Of a stretch of DNA of 64,000 bases, positions 51,788 to 62,201 are shown piece by piece. The DNA comes from CAZMVY01 sp964617875. GTDB lineage: Bacteria; Planctomycetota; Phycisphaerae; UBA1845; PWPN01. Within the stretch, counting starts at the first letter, position 1; each line of letters starts with the position of its first letter. The notes beneath the pieces are model-generated. The model saw only the letters and a list, made by a program, of their open reading frames with translations. It did not search any database and was not told the origin of the DNA. A program made the translations under genes and the position numbers. The DNA is taken from positions 1 to 64,000 of the forward strand of contig CAZUAI010000022.1 in NCBI GenBank assembly GCA_964617875.1. Reading direction: 5' to 3'.

Positions 51788-51811
51788 GTGTGTCCCTCGC
51801 ACACGTAGAAT
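51784..51811 (+). promoter_or_regulatory. Promoter of the AsmA-like gene
   Basis: TTGAGT (51784-51789, overlapping the uvrA stop codon), 16 bases and TAGAAT (51806-51811). The ATG follows 11 bases later with no ribosome-binding site, so the leader would be 4-5 bases. Confidence 0.5.
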
Positions 51812-51822
51812 AGCCTTGCTTC

Positions 51823-54800
51823 ATGACCACACGGACCGCAGCGAATCCCGTCGCACCCCTCCAACGCCCCCGCCGGTGGCTCCGTCGGGCGGCCGTCGTC
51901 CTGCCGATCCTGGCCGCCGTCGCATACGTCGCCATCCCCTGGTACGTGCCGCCCGAATGGCTGGCCCGACGCGTGGCGGGCATCATCCGCGAGGCCGTCG
52001 GGCGCCCTGTTCGCATCGAGCGGATTTCGCTCAGCTGGACGGAGGGCGTTCGCGTTGACGGCCTGGTGATCGACGAATTGCCCGAGCCCGGACGGCCCGC
52101 ACAGCTCCTGCGGATCGGCTCCGCACGGTGCGGCCTCTCGCCACTCAAGACCCTCCTGACGGGAAAGGTGGATCGCCTCGAGCTGAACGAAACGCGGCTG
52201 TGGATCGCGCTCCTGCCCGACGGTCGCCTGAACATCGACGACTTCAACCGGCGCCGCCAGGCGGGTTTGCCCACGTACCACTACCTTCTGCGAGACGCCA
52301 CCCTGCACCTCGACATGCCCGACATGCCGGCACAGTGCCGAATGGACCAGGCCGACTGCCGCCTGGAGACGGCGACGGGGTCGCTCTACCTTCACGGCGA
52401 CGCCACGGTAAGGCCCCGCGGCCGCCCGGCTGACACGGACGCGCCGGCGTCCAGCGGCCGGTTCTGGATCAACGGCAGAATGAAGGTCCCCCGGCTCAAG
52501 CGCGGCGTTGCACTGACCGGAAGCGGAGAGCTGCGCTGGCAGGGCGTGGACCTGAAAGACGTGCCCTTTCGACGGCTGCCGCGGCTCGGGATCGACTCGG
52601 TCGTGGGCAAGACGGAAGGGCACGTCCGTCTCGAGGTGTTTCCCGACCTCGGCGTTGATTTCGATTTGCACATCCAGATGGCCGGCGTTGCCGTGCAGCG
52701 GACCGCGCGTCCCGGCCCCGAGCGGATCCGCGACGGCCTCCTGGCGGTCAGCGGCCACTGGGATCCGGCCGAGGACGAACTGACGGCAAACAAGCTCGAC
52801 TACCGCATGCCCGCCCTTCGCATCCACGACACCGGCCTGCCGGAGCGACCCGCCGTAATCCTTGATCGGCTCGCCGCCGAACCCATGCGGCTGGACCTCG
52901 CCGGCGAAGTCGAGGATGTCGAGAGTCTGCGCCGCGAGTTCCCCGAGGTGGACGAGACATTGCAGCGGCTTGGCGTCCAGGCACACGGCGCTGGCCGGTT
53001 CACGCTCTTGCTCTCGCAGGCCCCGAACAGCACGCGGGGCCGGCTCGACGCCAACGCAACAGCCGTGGGGCTTATCTGCCGCGACTGCGTGCAACTCGAT
53101 GCCGGCATCGAGAAGCGGCTCCGGATCGACCTGACGCGTGCCGCGGATGGACGCATGCTGCTGCACGAGTGCCGCCTGGACGTGGCCGACCTGCACGCCT
53201 CGGCTGAGGCGTCCCTGCCGCCGCTTCCTCCTCACGGAGACGTCACACAGTCGTGGGTCCTGAATGCCATCCACGACGCTGCCGTCACACTCCGGTTCGC
53301 AACGCCTCGCGTTGAGCAGCTCGCGGGCTGCCTGCCCGGGCTCGACCGCCGACTGGGCGACGGCCCACGACAGGGCCCCGTCGAAGTCACGTTCTCCCTC
53401 GAACAGCAAGGCGGCGCGCCGACGTTTCACGCACGCATCGCATCGCCCGCCGCCGCGGACCTGCGGTTTGCGGATCTCCTCCACAAGCCGTCCGGCACCG
53501 TCCTCCAGGCAGAGACGTCGTGGATCTGCTCCGTCGGCCCCGCTTCCGAAACCAGGCCCGCACCAACCGGCGGCAGTGCAGGGCCGGACACCGCCGGCGC
53601 CTTGAACTCGATTCGCGTTGTGCAGCTCACGGCCGATGTCGCGATCGGACAGGGACGAGTCCTGATCGACAAGGCCAGCGCCGAACTCGACGCCGGCCCC
53701 GACGCCCGCACGCACGTGGACGACGCGACCGCTCGATGGCGGCTCCCCGTCACGTTCGCCGGCATCGAGCACCTGCTCACCCACCTGCCCCGGCTGGACC
53801 GGACCCTTCGCTCGCAGGAGTTCGTCACGCGGATGGGCGGGGCCTCTTCGTTTGCGGGTCAGGCGCGACTGGATCTCGAGGGAACTCTCACCCAACGCAC
53901 CGATCAGACAACCTGCCGCATCACCGCCAACGCCGACCTCGGCGCAACGCACGTGCGTCTGGGCGATCGATTCGCCAAATCGAGCGGCGACCCGGCGTCC
54001 GTCAGGCTCGAGCACCGGTTCTCCAGGGATGTCCAATGCACCGAACACGACTTCCTGTTGCGGCTGTCGGCGCCCGGCCTCGATGCCGACGCCCGGTACG
54101 CCGTGTCGGGAGCACCCTCGGGCCGCGCGGACGTCGGCTCCGCGGACGTCGAGAACGCCCACATCATGCTCGCCATCACCGACGCCCGCCGTGCGATGGC
54201 CCACTCGGCCGCGTGCGGCCGCCTGCTCGCCCCCCTGCAGCTCGACGGCCGCGGCACCGCCGAGATCACCTGCGGCCGACAAGGAGCGAGCGAGTCGCTC
54301 GATCTCGCCGTCGATGCCGGAGGACTGGCATTCGTCATTTCCGGGCCTCAGCGGTTCTCCAAGCCGGCCGGCGTTCCGTGCCGCATCGCTCTCGGCGCAA
54401 AGTCGAACGCCGCGAATCGTGCCGCCTGGCAGCTTGGCCAGGGCTCCGCCTCACTGGCCGGCAGCCGGCTGCGTTTCGACGGCGGAGCCGCAACCCTGTC
54501 CCCGGCGTGGACCGACTGGTACTCTGCCGTCCGGCCAGGCAACACCGCCCCCCTCTGGCGGTTGCGATGGAACGACACGCCCGCCACGTCCGTCTTCCAA
54601 CGGATCGAACTCGCGGGAACAGCCGACATCGAGGCCGATTCCGCGTCGCGAGGCCTGAGTCCGACGGTCGATGCCTGGCTGGCCCGTCTCGGGCTGGTCG
54701 GACGCCTGTCGGGCCGCTACCGCGCCACACTCGATCCGGGGTCGGTCCGCCTTTCCGCTACGCTGGACACGACCCAGACCCACGTCAGCATCGAACTGCC

Positions 54801-56298
54801 CGACCGCACGCGATTCACCAAGCCGATCGGCATGAACGCGGCGGTGGACATGGATATCGAACAGACCCGGCTGCCCGGACCCGACGGATCCCGTTCGCAA
54901 CCGTCCCTCGTTGTGCACCAGGCGATCTTCACGGCGGGCAACAACCGCCTCGATCTCCGGGGTCAAATCGCCCCGGCCGTCGATGCATCGCCGGCCCCCG
55001 CGGAAGGCGGCTCCCTCCAGATCTCGGCCGACCTCCGGCGTCTCGACCAGGTCCAGGCTCTCCTGCCCGGGCATGCCTGGCCACCCGCACGCGGCAGCAT
55101 CACGGCCGACGCCGCCATCGAACTCCGCGCCGGAACGTGGCGCCTCACGCAGTCGAACGCCACCCTCCGCGATGTCGCTCTCAACGCCGACGACATCCCC
55201 CTCCACGCCGCCGGACGATTCGAGTTCTCCAACGGCGAACTGCTGTGCGACGGGCTGCGCCTCCGGGCCGGGACAAGCCAGGCGAACATCTCCGGCCGGG
55301 CCGCCCTCTCCGCCGCTCCCCACGCCGCGCAGGTAGGGCTTTTCGCCGGCCACATCGATATCGACGAGTTGCGGCGGCTCGCTCGCACACTGACAGAACG
55401 CCTCGGCCCCGGCCCGCGAACCGGCGCGGACCCGTGGCGATGGCTCTGCGGCGCCACCCTGGACATCCACGCGCAGGCCGACCGCCTCCTGCTCACCACG
55501 CCCGAACTGGGTGCCCGCGCGGACCTTCTGGCAACGTCTCTCGCCGTCTCGGGGCGCGACGGAACCATCGAGATCCCGGTACAGATCAGCGTGGACGGCG
55601 GGACCGTCAGCGGCCGCATCAAGTTCTTCCTCCGCGACGCCGACCCCTACTTCGACCTTGCGTACACGGCGGAGGACATCGCCCCCGGAGAACTCGCGCA
55701 GGCCTACCTGCGCCGCTCGTTCCCGGGCTTCTCGGCGTCCGGCCCGCTCACGCTGATCGACCGCAGCCTCCAGCGGATCCGGCCCGAGCCCGGACAGCCC
55801 AACTACCCCGTCGGCAGCGGCGAACTGATCATCGACGGCGGCCGCGTCGAGGGAAAGGCGGCGCCCGACTGGCTCGTGCGCATCTTCCCCGGCCTCAACC
55901 TCGCCCGCTACGACTTCGTCCGCATGCATGACTGGTTCACCAAGCACGCGGACGGACGGGCCGATCACCGCATGATCTTTCAGGGCCGCTACTATCACCT
56001 CTACATGGAAGGCCAGACCGACGCCGACCGCAACGTGCGCTACGAGGTCGGCATCGACCTGCTCGCGCGGCTCGACAGCAGGTACTGGGTCGAAACGCAG
56101 CAGGGCCGCATTCCGCTCTTCGTCAAGACCGGCCGACTCAAGGACGACGGCACGCTCGACCCCGACAACGTCAGCTTCACGCCCATGCGCCGCGTTCTCG
56201 AGACGCTCGCCGTGCAGAACAACCCGGCAATCACCGCCTACTATGCCATCCGCAAGCAGGTGCTGAACATGCGGGGCTCGCCCGCCGCCGCACCCTAG
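51823..56298 (+). CDS. Very large AsmA-like membrane-anchored protein
   Basis: A 1491-residue protein with an N-terminal membrane helix (AAVVLPILAAVAYVAIPWYV) followed by EWLARRVAGIIREAVGRPVRIERISLSW, the typical opening of AsmA/DUF748 proteins. The long middle is beta-rich with repeated short strands (for example LDRRLGDGPRQGPVEVTFSL). The C-terminus (about 1270-1491, SGELIIDGGRVEGKAAPDWLV and beyond) resembles AsmA-like C-terminal domains. The length and beta-groove architecture match bridge-like lipid transporters such as YhdP and TamB, which move phospholipid between inner and outer membranes. Role inferred from the fold. Confidence 0.75.
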   Translation: MTTRTAANPVAPLQRPRRWLRRAAVVLPILAAVAYVAIPWYVPPEWLARRVAGIIREAVGRPVRIERISLSWTEGVRVDGLVIDELPEPGRPAQLLRIGSARCGLSPLKTLLTGKVDRLELNETRLWIALLPDGRLNIDDFNRRRQAGLPTYHYLLRDATLHLDMPDMPAQCRMDQADCRLETATGSLYLHGDATVRPRGRPADTDAPASSGRFWINGRMKVPRLKRGVALTGSGELRWQGVDLKDVPFRRLPRLGIDSVVGKTEGHVRLEVFPDLGVDFDLHIQMAGVAVQRTARPGPERIRDGLLAVSGHWDPAEDELTANKLDYRMPALRIHDTGLPERPAVILDRLAAEPMRLDLAGEVEDVESLRREFPEVDETLQRLGVQAHGAGRFTLLLSQAPNSTRGRLDANATAVGLICRDCVQLDAGIEKRLRIDLTRAADGRMLLHECRLDVADLHASAEASLPPLPPHGDVTQSWVLNAIHDAAVTLRFATPRVEQLAGCLPGLDRRLGDGPRQGPVEVTFSLEQQGGAPTFHARIASPAAADLRFADLLHKPSGTVLQAETSWICSVGPASETRPAPTGGSAGPDTAGALNSIRVVQLTADVAIGQGRVLIDKASAELDAGPDARTHVDDATARWRLPVTFAGIEHLLTHLPRLDRTLRSQEFVTRMGGASSFAGQARLDLEGTLTQRTDQTTCRITANADLGATHVRLGDRFAKSSGDPASVRLEHRFSRDVQCTEHDFLLRLSAPGLDADARYAVSGAPSGRADVGSADVENAHIMLAITDARRAMAHSAACGRLLAPLQLDGRGTAEITCGRQGASESLDLAVDAGGLAFVISGPQRFSKPAGVPCRIALGAKSNAANRAAWQLGQGSASLAGSRLRFDGGAATLSPAWTDWYSAVRPGNTAPLWRLRWNDTPATSVFQRIELAGTADIEADSASRGLSPTVDAWLARLGLVGRLSGRYRATLDPGSVRLSATLDTTQTHVSIELPDRTRFTKPIGMNAAVDMDIEQTRLPGPDGSRSQPSLVVHQAIFTAGNNRLDLRGQIAPAVDASPAPAEGGSLQISADLRRLDQVQALLPGHAWPPARGSITADAAIELRAGTWRLTQSNATLRDVALNADDIPLHAAGRFEFSNGELLCDGLRLRAGTSQANISGRAALSAAPHAAQVGLFAGHIDIDELRRLARTLTERLGPGPRTGADPWRWLCGATLDIHAQADRLLLTTPELGARADLLATSLAVSGRDGTIEIPVQISVDGGTVSGRIKFFLRDADPYFDLAYTAEDIAPGELAQAYLRRSFPGFSASGPLTLIDRSLQRIRPEPGQPNYPVGSGELIIDGGRVEGKAAPDWLVRIFPGLNLARYDFVRMHDWFTKHADGRADHRMIFQGRYYHLYMEGQTDADRNVRYEVGIDLLARLDSRYWVETQQGRIPLFVKTGRLKDDGTLDPDNVSFTPMRRVLETLAVQNNPAITAYYAIRKQVLNMRGSPAAAP

Positions 56299-56347
56299 CC
56301 GAAAACGCGCCGCCGCGGAAAAGCGTCGCACGACGCAACGCCCCGGC

Positions 56348-57292
56348 TCAACGCCCGGCCCGAAGCGCGTACCATTCCACAGTGCGGCGGAGGCCCTCTT
56401 CGAACGGCGTTTGCGCAAGGAACCCGAACCGCTCCGCCGCACGACGCGTATCCAGGCACCGGCGCGGCTGGCCGTTCGGCTTGCTGGTGTCCCATTCGAC
56501 GTGCCCCCCGAAGCCCGTCAGCCGCGCGATCAGCGCCGTCAGGTCCCGGATCGAGATCTCGCGCCCGCTGCCCAGGTTCACGGGGTCCGGGTCGTCGTAT
56601 CGCTCCGCCGCAAGGACGATCCCCTCCGCCGCGTCCTCCACATAAAGAAACTCCCGCGTCGGCGAGCCGTCCCCCCAGCAGACGATACGGTCCTCGCCCC
56701 GCGCGCGGGCCTCGCAGCACTTGCGAATCAGCGCCGGAATGACGTGCGATGTCTCGGGGTCGAAGTTGTCCCGCGGACCGTACAGGTTCACCGGCAGCAG
56801 GTAGACCGCGTTGAGGCCGTATTGCTGCCGGTACGCCTGGCACATGACCAGCAGCGCCTTCTTCGCGATCCCGTACGGCGCGTTCGTCTCCTCGGGGTAG
56901 CCGTTCCACAGATCGTCCTCGCGGAAGGGCACGGGTGTGAACTTCGGATACGCGCAGATCGTCCCGACCTGCACGAACTTCCGGACGCCCCGGCGCCGGG
57001 CCGCCTCGATCATGTGCAGCCCCATCGCCATGTTCGCGTAGAAGAACCGCCCCGGATTCGCCCGGTTCGCCCCGATGCCGCCCACTTCCGCCGCCAGGTG
57101 GATCACAAGATCAGGCCGCCCCGCGTCGTACGCCGCCAGCACGTCGGCCTCGCGCGTCAGGTCATACTGCTCGATCCGCGGGATGAAGAGCTGCGATTCG
57201 GGCAGGCCGCGCCGGCAAAGCCGTTCACACAGGAACGAGCCCAGAAACCCCGCGCCCCCCGTCACCATGACGCGCGTCGTCGCCCAATCCAT
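56348..57292 (-). CDS. fcl: GDP-L-fucose synthase-like NAD(P)-dependent epimerase
   Basis: A 314-residue short-chain dehydrogenase. VMVTGGAGFLGSFLCERL binds NADP; HLAAEVGGIGANRANPGRFF and GTICAYPKFTPVPFRED are typical of GDP-fucose synthase (family SSCIYPK, here TICAYPK, so the first Ser is replaced by Thr). NAPYGIAKKALLVMCQAY holds the YxxxK pair, then PVNLYGPRDNFDPETSHVIPALIRKC. It would turn GDP-4-keto-6-deoxymannose into GDP-fucose. No gmd gene is nearby, so the true substrate could differ. Confidence 0.85.
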   Translation of the reverse strand: MDWATTRVMVTGGAGFLGSFLCERLCRRGLPESQLFIPRIEQYDLTREADVLAAYDAGRPDLVIHLAAEVGGIGANRANPGRFFYANMAMGLHMIEAARRRGVRKFVQVGTICAYPKFTPVPFREDDLWNGYPEETNAPYGIAKKALLVMCQAYRQQYGLNAVYLLPVNLYGPRDNFDPETSHVIPALIRKCCEARARGEDRIVCWGDGSPTREFLYVEDAAEGIVLAAERYDDPDPVNLGSGREISIRDLTALIARLTGFGGHVEWDTSKPNGQPRRCLDTRRAAERFGFLAQTPFEEGLRRTVEWYALRAGR

Positions 57293-57334
57293 CGGTCCAC
57301 CGGCCGCGGATTGTACTCGCCGACCGCAACGGCG

Positions 57335-60300
57335 TCACATGCAGGCCGCGGGCCGGTTCGGGCCGTTGAAGCAGCTCAGGAACACCGTGAAATCACTCAA
57401 ATCCACGTTGCCGTCCCGGTTGAAGTCCATGTCCTCGCACCCTGCGGCGGCCGGCGGCCGGTTCGGACCGTTGAAACAGGCCTGGAACCGCAGGAAGTCG
57501 GCGCTGTCAACGTCGCCGTCCCCCTCCAGATCGCCCGGCACACCGCGTTCGTACGCGCCCATGTCCACGATCGGCGGTGTCCCCCTGCCCGTATCCGGCA
57601 CATTCAGATCGTTCTTGAATCGCGGGCTGCCGTCCACATCCGTGATCAGCCCGATGCCGTCGGCGGCGGTGTTGTCGCCCGAATCGACGCACGGCGAACC
57701 CGACATCAGCCGCAGATCCTCGTCCCCCGTTCCCGGAACCTCGTCCGGCCCCGCAGCGTCCACGAATCGAGGATTCGCTGCCGTGTTGCCCAAGCCGGGA
57801 AAGCCGCCCTGAATGCAACTGTATGTCACCTCCGGCATGCCCCGGATCGCCGCCATGCTCGGCGCCGCGTTGCCCCAGAGGATGCAATTGGCCAGCGACA
57901 AACCCGTCGCGGTCGGTTCCTCGACATACACGCCTCCGCCGGCACTCCCGGCCGAATTGGCGGCGAGCGTGCAATTCACGACGCGGGTTTCGTATTGCAT
58001 GCTGGCCACGTACAGCGCCCCGCCCTCCGACGAAGCCGTATTCCCGGCGAACACGCCGTTGGCCATGGTCATCCCGCTCTCCGAACTCAGCACGCCGGCC
58101 CCCTGCCGGGCACTGTTCGCCAGAAAAACGCACGACACCAGATACGGCTGCCCGCCGTCGATAAGCATCGCCCCGCCGCCATACCCACCCGGCGTACCGT
58201 TGCCCGCAAACGTGCAGGAGTAGAGCGTCGCATCCGCCGCCTGGCCGAAGAAGCCGGCGCCGTTGCTCGCCCGGTTGCCCGTGAACGTGCAGCCGCCGAG
58301 CGTCGGGCTTCCCCCATCAACGTACATGCCCCCGCCCTGAAGACCACCCGCGTTCCAGGCAAACGAACACCCCATCAGGGTCGAACTGCTGCCGTTCACG
58401 TCGCAGAACCCGGCGCCCGTGCTTGCCGCATTGTTGATGACGTCGCAGTCGCTCAGCACGGGCGACGCCTGATCGTTGTAGACCGCTCCGCCCAGATCGG
58501 AGGCCGTATTGCCGTCGAACCTGCAGGCGGACAGGACCGGACTGCTGCCGCCCCAGTTGTACATCCCGCCTCCGGCGCCCGGGTTCTGGCCGGCGTGCGC
58601 GGCCGCATTGCCCGCAAAAACACACTTGTCGAGCGTAGGGCTCGCGTTGTTATTGAGCATGCCGCCGCCGAGATTGGCACGGTTCGCGACGAACTGCACC
58701 TCGATCAGCGTCGGCGTGCCGCCCTTGTTGAACATGCCCCCGCCGCCCGCCGCAACGTTCGACCGGAACACACACCGGCGCACGACGGGGCTGCCCCCCA
58801 CATTGGTCATCCCCGCGCCCCGCGTGTCCGTCAGGCCGACCGGCGCATCGCTGGCGTTGCCGCCGCTCACCGTGAAGCCGTCCAGAACCGCGGAGACATC
58901 GGTGCCCCCGCCGTTGACCACGTGGTAGCTGTTCTCGGCATTGGAGCCCCCGGTTGCGTCATCCCCGGCAAGATCGCCGCTGAGCACGGTCTCGTTCGCG
59001 GCAACGTCTCGCTGGCCGAGGTCCGTTTCGTCGCCGCGGAATCCGCCATAAACCGCCACACCGTTGACCAGTTGGAACGTGGCGGCCCGGTCGCCCCCGG
59101 GACCGGCCGGCCGGTACGTGCCGCGCGCGACCCAGATCTCCGGAACGGCACCGCCGAACTGCCCCGCCGCCGCCAGAGCATCCTGAAGGCGTACGAATGC
59201 ATTGGCCCAATCCAGGCCGTTGTTCGCGCCGCTGGCCGCACCATTTACATACAACCGAGGCGGCAAGGCCACCCCGTCCGATTCATACGCCCCCATGTCC
59301 ACGATCGGCGCCGGCCCCACGCCGGTGTCCGCCACATTCGGGGCATCCCTGAACCGCGCCCCACCGGCAAGATCCGTCGTGAGCCCCGCCGCAAGAGCAG
59401 CACCGCTGTTGCCGGCGTCAATGCACCGCGACGACGGCAGCAGCGCAAGGTCGCCGTCATCGTCGTCCGCCGTGCCCCACTGGCCGTCGGCTCCGGCGCT
59501 CGGCGCCCGCACGAAGAGCGGATCGACGTCAACGTTGCCCGTACCCGCGTATCCTCCCTGCACGCACGAGTACGTGATGGCGGCCGCTCCCACGATCAGC
59601 TGGCCCGCCATGCCGTTGGCCCACAGGACGCAGTTCGCCGCCCACGCCTGCCCGTTCCCGCCGGACGACGAAAAGATCGCCGTACCCCCGCCGAAATAGC
59701 CGCTCGACCGATTCGCCGCCAGCGTGCAATTCGTCAGTCGCGTGACCGCGCCGTCCCAGTTGAAGACCGCCCCGCCCATGCGCAGCCCGGCGTTGTTGAC
59801 GAAGACGCTGTTCGCCACATCGATCGCACTGTACTCCGCCCAGGTGCCGCCGCCGTCGATCTCCGCCGTATTCCCCGCGAAGATGCAACTTCGAACGACA
59901 GCATTGCCGTTGCGGACGTGCAGGCCGCCGCCGTAGCGACAGAAGTTCTGAACGAATCGCGTCCGCGTCACGACAAGGCTGGCCCCGTCGCCGTAGACGC
60001 CGGCGCCGCGTCCCTCGCCCGCCGTGGCTTCCCGGGCCCTGTTGCGCTCAAACGAGCACGCATCCAGGCTCGGCGTACCGCCGGCCGCACAGAGACCGCC
60101 GCCGAACAACTCCGCGGAATTGTCCGCGAACGTGCAGCCCACGATCCGCAGGCTGCTGTTCGCGCTTCGCATACCGCCGCCTTCGGCCCAGGCGTCTCTG
60201 TTCTGGCCGTTCGCGCTGCCGTGCGCGATCATGAAACCGTCCAGCAGGGTCGATGAATCCACGCCAACCGCCGTCACGACGTGATAGCTGTTCTCGCCGT

Positions 60301-62038
60301 AGTTCGCGAAGCCCGGACCGTCGTCGCCGGCCAGGTCGCCGCTCAGCACCGTCACATGCGCCGCCGGGCTGCGGTCGGCAAGATTGTCCTCCACCCCGGC
60401 AAAGCCGCCGTAGACCTGCACGCCGTTCACCAGCGAGAAGGAGGTCGTCCGGTCGCCCGATCGGCCCGGCTTGTACGTGCCCTCCGCAACCCAGATCTCC
60501 TCCACGGCCCCGCCCGCGGATCGCGCAAGGCTCAGCGCATCCTGCAGATCGTTGAAGGCGTCCGCCCAGCTCCGGCCGTTGTTCGCGCCGCTCGCATCCG
60601 CCTTCACATACACCCGCGCCGGCGGCGGCGGCGTGCCGATGCGGAACACCGCCGTCACGGACTTCCCCGCGTCCATCACAATCGACGACGGGTTTGCGAA
60701 GCCGCTGAGGTCCCCGGCCCAGTAGTCGAACTCATAACCCGGCGCGGCGACCGCGGTCAGTTGCACCGGCGTCCCGGCCGCATACGCGGCCTGGTCGGGC
60801 GAGCGAGACACCGAGCCTGCGCCGGCCGGGCTCGCCGCCGTAAGCAACGCATACTGTGGCGGCGGGATCTCCTCAAACTCGACCGTCACGCTCTTGTCGC
60901 CGTCCATCACCACCGAGTTCGTTGCGCTCGTCGCGGCATCGTCCTCCGTCCCCGTCCAGGCCTTGACGCGATAGCCCGGATCCGGCGTCGCCGTCAGAGC
61001 GACGACCTCGCCGGCGCTGTACCGGCCGCCGGCCGGCGCGATCGTCCCGTGACCGCCCACGACGCTCGTCGTCAGCTGGTACGTCAACGGCACGACCGCG
61101 CGGAACCGGACGGTCACCGCCCGCGGCCCATCCACCGTCACCGTGTTCGTCTCCGCCGTGCTGCGATCGTCGTCCGTGCCCGTCCATGCATCGACCATCA
61201 TGCCGAACCCGGGGAAAGCCCTGACGCTCAGCACGGTGCCCACGCAATAGCTGCCCCCGATCGGCTCGATGGTCCCGCCGGCGCCGTCCACACCGGCGGT
61301 CACGGCGTACCGGGTGCAGGGAATCGGCTCAAACTCGACCGTGACCGTCTTGTTGTCCGTCATCACGACCGTGTTCGTGGTGCCCGTCGCGGCGTCATCC
61401 TGCGTCCCGATCCACGCCTTGACGCGGTGCCCCGCGCTCGGTACGGCCGTCAGCGTCACCGTGGTGCCGGGCGCGTAGTCCGGCGAATCGGGCGAGCGCG
61501 ACACGCTCCCCCCGTCCGCCGGCGTCGCCGTAACCGTCAGCGTGAATCGCGACGGATCCGGGATCTCGTAAAGCAGCGTGTCCCCTTCCACGAAGTCCTG
61601 CCCAAGCGTCGCGACAAGCGGCGGAATCGGCTGGCCGGAGGCGTAGCGTCCGCTGATCTCGGCCGACGTAGCCAGATCAGGGCCGATCGCGTCTTCCCTT
61701 GCAAACGGCTCCACCTGCAATTGCGTGCGGCGCACCTCGATCGTGGACACGAAGAACCGCACGAGCACATTGGCCGCGACGGGGCTCTTGCTGACCACCT
61801 GGACCGTCAGCAGTCCGCCCACTTCCGGTACGCTCTGCCCCGTCGGCGGCGTGTCCGATGTCTCCGCGAAGACATCGGCGACCGATTGCGGCGTGGGCTT
61901 TTCGTCCGTCGCCCCCCCGCCGTCGCCGGGCAGACGCAGCCCGAGAACCTGGTCCAGCAGGTCGCTCGGCAGACCCGCGTCCACGACACATCCAACCAGC
62001 AACGTCAGCGAAAGGCACGCCCACGCAACGAGTTTCAT
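57335..62038 (-). CDS. Giant lipoprotein with four beta repeats, two right-handed beta-helix regions and a dockerin-like tail
   Basis: A 1567-residue protein. The start at 62038 gives a lipobox (LTLLVGC). Four repeats begin near residues 168, 243, 320 and 396, with cores like (A/G)GSVSRSPD, (V/I)KAWTGTEDDAAT and KSVTVEFEE (bacterial Flg_new/InlB-type repeats). Two regions start with Y(V)K/N-ASGANNG(R/L)(S/D)WA(D/N)AF near 476 and 928 and run as long right-handed beta-helices with many FxxNxAxxGGG units, as in polymorphic outer-membrane-protein-type repeats. The tail (about 1498-1567) has DGDVDSADFLRFQACFNGPN and DGNVDLSDFTVFLSCFNGPN. It is probably a surface adhesin or polymer-binding protein. 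Confidence 0.88.
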   Translation of the reverse strand: MKLVAWACLSLTLLVGCVVDAGLPSDLLDQVLGLRLPGDGGGATDEKPTPQSVADVFAETSDTPPTGQSVPEVGGLLTVQVVSKSPVAANVLVRFFVSTIEVRRTQLQVEPFAREDAIGPDLATSAEISGRYASGQPIPPLVATLGQDFVEGDTLLYEIPDPSRFTLTVTATPADGGSVSRSPDSPDYAPGTTVTLTAVPSAGHRVKAWIGTQDDAATGTTNTVVMTDNKTVTVEFEPIPCTRYAVTAGVDGAGGTIEPIGGSYCVGTVLSVRAFPGFGMMVDAWTGTDDDRSTAETNTVTVDGPRAVTVRFRAVVPLTYQLTTSVVGGHGTIAPAGGRYSAGEVVALTATPDPGYRVKAWTGTEDDAATSATNSVVMDGDKSVTVEFEEIPPPQYALLTAASPAGAGSVSRSPDQAAYAAGTPVQLTAVAAPGYEFDYWAGDLSGFANPSSIVMDAGKSVTAVFRIGTPPPPARVYVKADASGANNGRSWADAFNDLQDALSLARSAGGAVEEIWVAEGTYKPGRSGDRTTSFSLVNGVQVYGGFAGVEDNLADRSPAAHVTVLSGDLAGDDGPGFANYGENSYHVVTAVGVDSSTLLDGFMIAHGSANGQNRDAWAEGGGMRSANSSLRIVGCTFADNSAELFGGGLCAAGGTPSLDACSFERNRAREATAGEGRGAGVYGDGASLVVTRTRFVQNFCRYGGGLHVRNGNAVVRSCIFAGNTAEIDGGGTWAEYSAIDVANSVFVNNAGLRMGGAVFNWDGAVTRLTNCTLAANRSSGYFGGGTAIFSSSGGNGQAWAANCVLWANGMAGQLIVGAAAITYSCVQGGYAGTGNVDVDPLFVRAPSAGADGQWGTADDDDGDLALLPSSRCIDAGNSGAALAAGLTTDLAGGARFRDAPNVADTGVGPAPIVDMGAYESDGVALPPRLYVNGAASGANNGLDWANAFVRLQDALAAAGQFGGAVPEIWVARGTYRPAGPGGDRAATFQLVNGVAVYGGFRGDETDLGQRDVAANETVLSGDLAGDDATGGSNAENSYHVVNGGGTDVSAVLDGFTVSGGNASDAPVGLTDTRGAGMTNVGGSPVVRRCVFRSNVAAGGGGMFNKGGTPTLIEVQFVANRANLGGGMLNNNASPTLDKCVFAGNAAAHAGQNPGAGGGMYNWGGSSPVLSACRFDGNTASDLGGAVYNDQASPVLSDCDVINNAASTGAGFCDVNGSSSTLMGCSFAWNAGGLQGGGMYVDGGSPTLGGCTFTGNRASNGAGFFGQAADATLYSCTFAGNGTPGGYGGGAMLIDGGQPYLVSCVFLANSARQGAGVLSSESGMTMANGVFAGNTASSEGGALYVASMQYETRVVNCTLAANSAGSAGGGVYVEEPTATGLSLANCILWGNAAPSMAAIRGMPEVTYSCIQGGFPGLGNTAANPRFVDAAGPDEVPGTGDEDLRLMSGSPCVDSGDNTAADGIGLITDVDGSPRFKNDLNVPDTGRGTPPIVDMGAYERGVPGDLEGDGDVDSADFLRFQACFNGPNRPPAAAGCEDMDFNRDGNVDLSDFTVFLSCFNGPNRPAACM

Positions 62039-62106
62039 CGCGTCAACCCCACGAAAAGAATGTCCGCCGGAGGGGATGTACCCCTGGACCACTCCCCTTC
62101 CCTCTA

Positions 62107-62135
62107 ACGGTAACGGATAGACCACCCAAAGTCAA
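62107..62135 (-). promoter_or_regulatory. Promoter of the giant lipoprotein
   Basis: On the minus strand TTGACT (62135-62130), 17 bases and TACCGT (62112-62107). The leader would be about 62 bases. Confidence 0.5.
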
Positions 62136-62201
62136 GGAAAACCTCTGTGATTCTCCGCTCCAACCCGCGTCCTGTACGAAACTTACGCACCTCGCGTCCG
62201 C

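Noticed and set aside
48143..51802. A 1219-codon open frame on the minus strand opposite uvrA.
   Set aside because: It mirrors the coding strand of UvrA, carries no recognisable motif, and would need to overlap a clearly real gene.
56411..60256. A 1281-codon open frame on the plus strand.
   Set aside because: It runs antisense through the epimerase and the giant lipoprotein and shows only Arg/His/Pro-rich low-complexity sequence.
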